From Bimuria novae-zelandiae CBS 107.79 (Eukaryota > Ascomycota > Dothideomycetes > Pleosporales > Didymosphaeriaceae), in assembly GCA_010015655.1 (NCBI GenBank), contig ML976702.1:551654-562627 (forward strand): 10,974 nucleotides of DNA, read 5' to 3'. Below the pieces are notes generated by a model. It worked only from the letters and a program-made list of their open reading frames with translations. It made no database searches and was not told the DNA's origin. Shown piece after piece: positions 5,341 through 10,974 of the stretch. Position 1 is the stretch's first letter; each line of letters starts with the position of its first letter. Made by a program: the position numbers and the translations under genes.

Positions 5341-8128
5341 AGGGGAAGTCTCCTTCCTAGAGAATCCTATAAGAGCTGCTAGCATACGAGACCTCTTATT
5401 TAGCGAAAGTGCTTTCACTCTGCCCTACTGCATCTTAACGAACGGGCTAGTAATTAGGTTAAAGGCTCTTATTAACACAGGCGTAGGTAGCTACGTCTTA
5501 GTCTACTTTAAACACCTTCGCATAATTAAGAAGGGACTTAAGGCATCTATTAAAAGTATAGAAGCTATTCCCCTAGCTAGATATAATAGTTAACTAAACG
5601 GGCAGGTAAATAAGTATTTTTAGGCTAACCTAGTGCTAGACAGCCACCGCCTTACTACTTACTTTATACCCTGCGACACTAGTCGCCACGACCTTATAGT
5701 TAGCCGTAAGCTTCTTAAGGAAGCCAACGTTTAGATTAACTATAGGTAGTAGATGCTTAAGTAGTTAGATATAATATAGATTAACTATAAACAAGACATT
5801 ATCATCCTAACGCAGGGCATAGCTATAGAAATTAATTCTAAGTATTAGGCAAATACTAACTAACGTGACAAGCTTATAGACGTGACTATTATACGGCATA
5901 TCTACCGCTTATCGTAGTAATCCCCTCAGCGTCGTACCTACCAAAAAAACCTAGCAAAGATAGAGGAGCAGCTCCGCTACTAAGCGCTGCCATTATAAGA
6001 GTAGTAGCTAACTTACCCTAAACCTGTCTCTTACAAGGACCTCGCTAAGGCAGGCCTTAAGATTAATATTATAAAAGCTACGGTATTTATAATTAATACG
6101 CGTTAGAAAGAGATAGTTATTAGCTATATTAGTGTTTACAAAGTAGAGAAGTTAATCTAAGACCGTAAGAAGGAGCTAGGCTAGACAGACCTGCTAGACC
6201 TAGACAAAGAACTCCGCTAGCTTCTTATAGAGAAGTTACTATTCTTAGGCTATGCGGGCGCTACCCTAGCTTACTTCTTAAAGAAGGACTCTAACGTACT
6301 ACCTCTACACTACAACGGCGTTAATTACAATATTAAGCTAACCGCGGATAATATACTAATATTAAGCCTATTATATAGCATGTCTTTGGAGCAGTTATAG
6401 CTTATTAAGGATTACCTAAATAACTACCTCTAACGCGGTGTTATTACTTATAGCAACGCGCCCTACGCCTTACTAGTACTATTTACTAAAAAGTCTAAAG
6501 GGGGGTAGTAATTTTATATTAACTATCGCAAGCTTAACGCTATTATAAAGAAAGATGTCTATCCTATCCTACTTATCTAAGAGACCCTTGCGAGGCTCGC
6601 CCGTGCTAAGATATTTACTAAGCTAGACGTATGGCAGGCCTTTTATCGCATTCGACTAGACAAGGAAGTAGAGGACCTAACCACGTTTTATATACGCTAT
6701 AGTAACTATAAGTATTATATACTCTTATTTAGTCTTTATAATAGACCTGCCACCTTCTAGCGATATATTAACAGGGTACTATATGGCCTACTTAACGACT
6801 TTTGCACAGCATATCTAGACGATATCCTTATCTACTTAGAGGATCTATTATACTATAAGGAGCATGTTGCGCAGGTGCTTAAACAACTCCGCAACGCTAG
6901 TTTGCAAGCAGATATTAAGAAGAGTAAGTTTATAGTAACTAAGACAAAGTTCCTTAGCCTTATTATTAGTACTTAAGGCATTTAGAAGGACCTAGAGAAG
7001 ATCGCTGCTATGCAGGACTAGCCTATACCTATATTAGTTAAAAGCATATAATTATTTTTAAGCTTTTATAACTTCTACTAAACCTTCCTTAAGGACTATA
7101 GACGCATTGTTAGACCGCTTATAAAGCTCCTTAAGAAGGGCGCCTAGCATACCTTTAGAGAGTAAGAGCTTGTAGCCTTTTAGCAAGTTAAAGACCTTAT
7201 ACTATTAGATAACGTACTTGCTTACTACTCTCCCTATCGCGTCACACGTATAGAAACAAACGCGAGTAATAGTATTGTTGCTAGCGTACTCTCTTAGCTA
7301 CAGGACGACGGACTCTGGCGACCTGTAGCCTTCTATTCTAAGATAATAAGCGACCCGCAGATGAACTACGATATACACGACAAAGAGATACTAGCCATAA
7401 TCTATAGCCTTAAAGAATAGAGATCTTAGCTTATTAGTCTATAGACGACTAAGCCCTTTAGCGCTATTACTAACTATTAAGCGCTAGAGTACTTCTCTAC
7501 TAAGCGCGAGCTTACTCCTCGATAGATACGCTAGGCTATAATAGTAGCTAATTTTAACCTAAAGCTTACCTACTAACTAGGCACTACTAATATAGTAGCT
7601 AACGCGCTATTACGCAAGCAGGAGGAACTATAGACTTAAAAAAAGAAGAATAAGGTAGCTCGCACAAGAGTCTTCTTATAGGCTAAGTAGCTAGACGTTA
7701 ATATAGTGCAAGAAGCTATAACCTAACTCGCTAACCTAGCTACTTAAGGATTACAGGGCCAAGAGCTTAAGATCGCTATAATAGACACCTTTCTAGCCTC
7801 TCCCTCTATAGAGGATCCTCATGCCCTCGTCAATTAGGTAATTAAGGTAAACTAGAATTATAATAGCCTACAAAAGCTGCGGGAAAAAGCTCTATCTAAT
7901 AACTAAGAACTATAGAAGCTAAATAATTAAGATCTACTCCTATATAAAGATTAGCTAGTTGTCCTAGCAGTTAACTTCCTACGCACCTACTTAATCTGAG
8001 CCGCCTATGCTACGTAGCTCACTGCTTACCTAGGAAAAAGAAAGATAGCGAAGCTACTTAGAGATTAGTACTACTAGCTAAATCTAGCGAAGGATGTGGA
8101 CACCTATATCGCCGCCTATAAGGCTTAT
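5339..8128 (+). pseudogene. G2 pol remnant: protease, reverse transcriptase, RNase H, start of integrase
   Basis: One frame, shifted -1 relative to gag, runs 2.8 kb without indel but with dozens of stops. Protease: ALINTGVGSYV at 5465-5497, with the catalytic Asp now Asn at 5474-5476. Reverse transcriptase: SLEQL near 6385, YSNAPYALLVLF, NYRKLNAI, AKIFTKLDVWQAF, LTTFYIRYSNYKYYI and TAYLDDILIY, so the YLDD catalytic pair (6812-6823) and the Asp in KLDV survive. RNase H: RIETNAS and ITNY*ALEYF, both Asp changed to Asn (7259-7261 and 7472-7474), while MNYDIHDKE keeps its Glu. Integrase N-terminal domain: about 7990-8128, ending in AKDVDTYIAAYKAY, with the zinc ligands His, His, Cys and Cys all read as Tyr. 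At 8128 it is cut by the copia B LTR. The catalytic core and any chromodomain are not in view. Confidence 0.9.
8124..8128. repeat. candidate target-site duplication of copia B (left copy)
   Basis: cttat lies directly left of the TGTGAGG end of the copia B LTR, within the G2 integrase frame. The matching copy should precede the rest of G2 integrase outside the window. Confidence 0.35.
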
Positions 8129-8249
8129 TGTGAGGAAGGGAAGAGCTGCGTTCATTCCTCTACAGTAGAAGTATTCTACGTATATATACACACTCTGGAT
8201 CCACCCAAGAGTCTTAGCATAGAACCTGATAGAATCGTACCGTAACACA
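8129..8249 (-). repeat. copia B 3' LTR, about 121 bp
   Basis: On the minus strand it starts TGTGTTACGG directly after a run of seven G, and ends CTTCCTCACA next to the G2 integrase sequence. The ends TGTG/CACA are inverted. A TATA-like stretch (TATATATA, 8181-8188) lies in the middle, and a perfect 6-bp inverted repeat GTAGAA/TTCTAC lies at 8165-8179. Both borders are well placed: one by the polypurine tract, the other by the broken integrase frame. 121 bp is short for an LTR. Confidence 0.7.
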
Positions 8250-8256
8250 CCCCCCC
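8250..8256 (-). other. copia B polypurine tract
   Basis: Seven G on the minus strand (cccccc run on plus) touch the LTR start, the usual place for the plus-strand primer of reverse transcription. A second G tract (GGCCGGGGGG, plus 8321-8330) lies about 65 bases upstream in the untranslated region. It could be a second or former tract. Confidence 0.6.
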
Positions 8257-8337
8257 AGCTATAGTGGACAACAAAGCTAACTTCTTTAAGGTATTAATCT
8301 GAGTTTCCCCATATAGTCGCACCCCCCGGCCTTCTTG
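8257..8337 (-). other. copia B 3' untranslated region
   Basis: The short stretch between the pol stop and the polypurine tract. It contains a second G-rich tract on the minus strand (complement of 8321-8330) and nothing else recognised. Confidence 0.5.
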
Positions 8338-10389
8338 TCAATACCAGGTAGAAAAGTCATCAGGCTCTGGTACATCATCGCCAGTAGATAGTCCCTTTAG
8401 CTACTCCGTGATATCTGTGAAGCCTAGCTATTTAACAAAGTCACTATGTTTCTGTCGAACCAGTATCTTTGTAAGACCGTCCGCAGGCATCTGATTTATA
8501 GGCTTCTATTCAATCTGCAGCTTCCCAGCATCTACTTCCTATCGTAGCCACATCTAATGTGTGTTGACATGTCTTAGCTTTGTATAAAGCCTATCCTCAG
8601 CCTTGTTAACAATCCCTACAGTCTGCTAATTATTATAGTATAAGGTAGGTAAGATCTCTAGCTGAAAGCGTATATGTTTAAATATCTTGTTCCACCATTC
8701 TATCTCGCTGCCAGCAGTAGACAGAGCGAGCAACTCAGCCTCAGTAGTCAATTTCGTGACTAAGCGCTGTAAGGTCGATTTCCAGTTAATTGGCAGTCTA
8801 TATAGCTTGAACAAGTAGCCTTGTGAGCTTCGACGCGTATCAGGATCGTCAGTATATGCTGCGTCAGAGGCTCCATAGAACAGTGGCTCTGTTCCGGCTC
8901 TAGGATCATCCTCGGGCGTCTCACAGAGATATGTCGTGTTCTCTGTACCTAGCCGTAAGGCTCCGATAGCTAGATGCTTTGTGCCAACTAGATATCGCCA
9001 TACATGCTTGGCAGCGTTCAAATGCTTCTGCCCTGGATTCTGCAGATGACGTGCCAGTACTGAGTGTGCGCGAGCGACATCAGGCCGTGTAAACGTCGAG
9101 ATGTAGGCCAGTGAGCCTACTAGTTGCTAATAAGTGTGGGTACGTTGAGAATTGGGTTCCTCAGTGCTTGGAGCTAAATAATTCTCCACTAGCGGCACGG
9201 CTGGGTAGGCCTTGTAAGTCTGTACAAGGTCAAACTTTGTTGCAATCTTGTCAATAAAGGAATCCTAAATCAGCCAGATTTTCCCTTTTAACTAATCCCT
9301 CACAATTCGTATACCTAGGAACCACCTTAGTTCTCCTAGACAGCGTACCTTATACGTAGCTCGCAGCCTTCGTTCGAACTAACTATAATGCTCTAGGTTG
9401 TCTAGGTGTACTAGAACCACGATATCGTCAACATAGAAGAAGATAATCAGGCTCTCGCTAGTAAATAAGTAGGGTACTTCCTTAACTAGCTTTAGTCCTA
9501 GCTTAACTAGAGTACTCTTTAAGTACTTATACTAGAGAAGTAAAGTATCGCGCAGGCCGTAGAGTGCGCGCTTAAGCTCTAGTAGCTTACTAAGTTAATC
9601 TATAAATCCGTCAGGCGTGCGTACATAGATCAGACAATTAAGGTAAGCATTCAGGAAGGCATTCAGAACATCATACTGATAGGCAAGTAGCCCAAAGGCA
9701 GCCAATAGAGCAATTAGGAAGCGGAAAACGCGTGCTGCCAGCGTTGCTGCGTAGGTGTCTCCCCAGTCTTCCTATAGGTCCCCTCTAACTACTAGTCGCG
9801 CCTTGAACTTGTAAAGGTAGCTATCCTAATTAAACTTGTACGTAAATATCTATATAAGTAGTAGCACTTCGCCTTGCATAGTCGCCTAAGTAGCTATAGT
9901 CCTGCTAAAACACCCCTTGCTTTTACAACTATTAAGCTCAGCACTTGCAGCTGCACGAAACTCTGCGCCAAATAGGTGCTTCTCTAGATCCTTCCATCGC
10001 TTCGGTGGAGGCGGCAGCTGATCGCGATGTAGCCTAGTTCTAGGAAGCTCACTAAGTAACTTCTCTGGCGCGGATGGGTTGACAGCCGCAGCAAATGTAG
10101 CGAAGTAGTCTCTGGGTGTCTTGCTATTTCTGCGCCTTCTGCCAGATATAATATGGCTAGCGTTAATATTGCTGCTAATCTCGTCTCGTCTGCGCGCGTT
10201 GTTTGAATGTCGATCTAGTGCTTTATCTCCTTCTGCTAGCGATTGCTAGCCGCGAGGAAGCTCAACTTCGTCATCTACTATCTAAACAGACTGCTGATTT
10301 CTAGATATAGCACTAGGCTCTAGCGTTTCTTCTAGTGTTAAAAGTCCGCGCTGCTTACTTAACTTAGCTTCTACTACCTTTATCAGCGC
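8338..10389 (-). pseudogene. copia B pol remnant: reverse transcriptase and RNase H
   Basis: One minus-strand frame runs from about 10125 to a TGA at 8338-8340. It begins with the integrase-RT linker and RT start (KRWKDLEKHLFGAEFRAAA, then FTYKFN*DSYLYKFKARLVVRGDL). Next come DTYAATLAARVFRFLIALLA, YQYDVLNAFLNAYL, TPDGF and KRALYGLRD. The catalytic FFYVDDIVVLV (YVDD at 9424-9435) is intact. RNase H follows: GASDAAYTDDPDTRRSSQGY, TTEAELLALS, and a YNN*Q where the family has DNQQ. Its third catalytic Asp is thus Asn (8632-8634) and the next Gln is a stop (8626-8628). The tail contains KAEDRLYTKLRHVNTH and PADGLTKILVRQKH, which are copia signatures. Trp codons are also stops (8506-8508, 8428-8430). 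The part 10126-10389 is low-complexity linker (VDDEVELPRG, RRRDEISSN). Confidence 0.88.
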
Positions 10390-10643
10390 TGCCAACGAAC
10401 AGAACGTTCGATCCGAACAATCGATCCGAACGGCGTTTTCTGGTGTTTTGGATCGAACGAACGAACAGGCATGGTGGGTCGAACAGAGCTTCGAACGAAC
10501 GCATTATTAGAGCCAAACGTTTGGTTGTTCGGTTGTTCGGGACTACGTTTGATCGATTTAGTATGGGGATTCTGTCCTAATTGGTGGAGTATTACCTTGT
10601 TCTGCTGGCCTTGTGCCACGCGTGGCGTTGTCGTATATTGCCT
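10390..10643. other. unclassified segment with a cluster of CGAAC/GTTCG motifs
   Basis: Copia B homology ends near 10389. From 10395 to about 10540 the motif GAAC or CGAAC recurs at short intervals on the plus strand (including GAACGAACGAAC at 10457-10468), with the reverse form GTTCGGTTGTTCGG at 10527-10540. Two perfect 12-bp palindromes are present: CCAAACGTTTGG (10513-10524) and GCCACGCGTGGC (10615-10626). Two small hairpins with the same CTTGT loop sit 32 bases apart (10606-10618 and 10638-10650). Several frames are open by chance but none looks like protein. It could be the U5 part of a longer LTR of element C, a small separate insertion, or divergent copia B DNA. It carries little sign of RIP. 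Confidence 0.45.
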
Positions 10644-10900
10644 TGTGCAACGTTCTTGTAGGAGAAGAAAACTCTGAGTTTTCTCGTCGACGTGCCTCCC
10701 ACTGTTTCTGTTGCAGTAGAAAAGATTGTGGAATTCTTCTGCTGGAGGGTGTACTATCTAGAAGCTACCGAGTATGTATATGTACGAGCGTAAACATCGC
10801 TAGTCCCAGATAGGTGTAGCCCTCTCAGAAAGGTGAGTGGCAACTAAGCAAGGGTAGGAGTAACCATCTCATCGAGTAAGAGCCATTAAACCGTCACACA
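10644..10900 (-). repeat. probable 3' LTR of element C
   Basis: On the minus strand TGTGTGACGG starts directly after GATGAGGGGG, mirroring the tract-plus-TGTGTTACGG junction of copia B. The end is placed at GTTGCACA (10644) because it gives TGTG/CACA ends, but a longer LTR reaching about 10390 is possible. A TATA-like stretch lies at 10771-10786 (CGTACATATACATACT on minus). A perfect 19-bp palindrome, AGAAAACTC-T-GAGTTTTCT, lies at 10666-10684. Superfamily is not certain: the TGTGACGG core also resembles the G2 gypsy LTR start. Confidence 0.5.
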
Positions 10901-10974
10901 CCCCCTCATCCTGTAGTCAATCCATGACGTAAGGATGAATCTCTCAAGTGTCCTTCTCCACCTTAAGAACCTTT
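10901..10974 (-). mobile_element. element C internal 3' end with polypurine tract
   Basis: The minus strand reads CAGGATGAGGGGG into the LTR, so 10901-10905 and its flank look like a polypurine tract. The remaining ~65 bases show no protein motif I can name and are probably 3' untranslated. The coding part should be beyond the right edge, on the minus strand. Confidence 0.45.

Larger units (their letters stand above)
3080..8128 (+). mobile_element. Ty3/gypsy retrotransposon G2, from 5' LTR to start of integrase
   Basis: The domain order LTR, gag, protease, reverse transcriptase, RNase H, integrase is that of Ty3/gypsy; copia would have integrase before reverse transcriptase. It lies inside the protease region of G1 and is itself cut at 8128 by the copia B LTR. 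RIP-type damage is extreme, yet gag stays in frame 0 (codons starting at multiples of 3) from 3834 to at least 5207. Protease-RT-RNase H-integrase stays in one frame from about 5339 to 8128. The rest of integrase and the 3' LTR should be outside the window. Confidence 0.9.
8129..10389 (-). mobile_element. Ty1/copia retrotransposon B, 3' part, moderately RIPped
   Basis: Minus-strand order from right to left is linker, reverse transcriptase, RNase H, stop, polypurine tract and LTR, the 3' half of a copia element. It is inserted in G2 integrase. The right limit is where copia homology stops, near 10389, and a different sequence begins. Gag, protease, integrase and the 5' LTR are not in the window. 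Damage is of the same RIP type as in G2 but lighter: a 131-codon stretch is open. Confidence 0.85.

Noticed and set aside
1603..8128. An alternative genetic code with TAG and TAA read as Gln
   Set aside because: Many TAG/TAA codons do sit at Gln positions, but Trp positions are also TAG, and His, Cys and Asp positions changed to Tyr, Tyr and Asn. CpA is depleted as well. That is a mutation pattern, not a code.
1603..8128. G1 and G2 as one gypsy element
   Set aside because: There are two separate Gag knuckles and two separate proteases, with an LTR start between them.
1..10389. Copia A and copia B as two halves of one element split by the gypsy DNA
   Set aside because: Both are on the minus strand, but A shows its 5' LTR facing left and B its 3' LTR on the gypsy side with pol to the right. 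The ends facing the gap are outer LTR ends, and the two LTRs differ in sequence and length.
10390..10550. CRISPR-like or telomere-like array from the CGAAC repeats
   Set aside because: Spacing is irregular, units are 4-12 bases and occur in both orientations, and there are no constant repeats with equal spacers.
10383..10813. Open frames of 66-78 codons on both strands
   Set aside because: They overlap each other in a motif-rich, non-coding segment and an LTR, resemble no protein I know, and one crosses the copia B junction.

Overview
The window looks like a transposon graveyard from a filamentous ascomycete (Pezizomycotina). I see no host gene, no tRNA or rRNA gene and no CRISPR array. Everything that can be identified belongs to LTR retrotransposons. 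Most are damaged in the way repeat-induced point mutation (RIP) damages DNA: CpA/TpG turned into TpA, Gln and Trp codons turned into TAG/TAA, His and Cys codons turned into Tyr, Asp codons turned into Asn, with very few indels.

Layout, left to right. (1) Positions 1-1602: the 5' part of a Ty1/copia element on the minus strand ('copia A'). It has a 165-bp LTR (1438-1602), a primer-binding site matching the anticodon arm of initiator tRNA-Met (about 1419-1437), a leader with a 36-bp tandem repeat, and a gag frame running off the left edge with only three in-frame stops. (2) 1603-3079: the gag and protease part of an old, heavily RIPped Ty3/gypsy element on the plus strand ('G1'). (3) 3080-8128: a second plus-strand Ty3/gypsy element ('G2'), inserted in the G1 protease region. 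It has a 5' LTR, gag in one frame, then protease, reverse transcriptase, RNase H and the start of integrase in the -1 frame. It is saturated with stops but almost free of indels. (4) 8129 to about 10389: the 3' part of another minus-strand copia element ('copia B'), inserted in the G2 integrase zinc-binding domain. It has a 3' LTR (8129-8249), a polypurine tract, and RNase H and reverse transcriptase. (5) About 10390-10974: a further insertion in copia B. It comprises an unclassified segment rich in CGAAC motifs (about 10390-10643), a probable minus-strand 3' LTR (about 10644-10900) with a polypurine tract to its right, and the end of that element's internal region ('element C').

The insertions form a staircase: G2 in G1, copia B in G2, element C in copia B. 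Each missing half should lie beyond the right edge in reverse order. RIP load agrees with this order: G1 and G2 are worst, copia B intermediate, copia A nearly clean. None of the coding remnants in view could make a working polyprotein. I did not find a new biological system. The points most worth a second look are the half-tRNA primer site, the GC-rich U3 patch of the G2 LTR that escaped RIP, the exact loss of catalytic and zinc-binding residues, and the CGAAC-rich segment of unknown origin.
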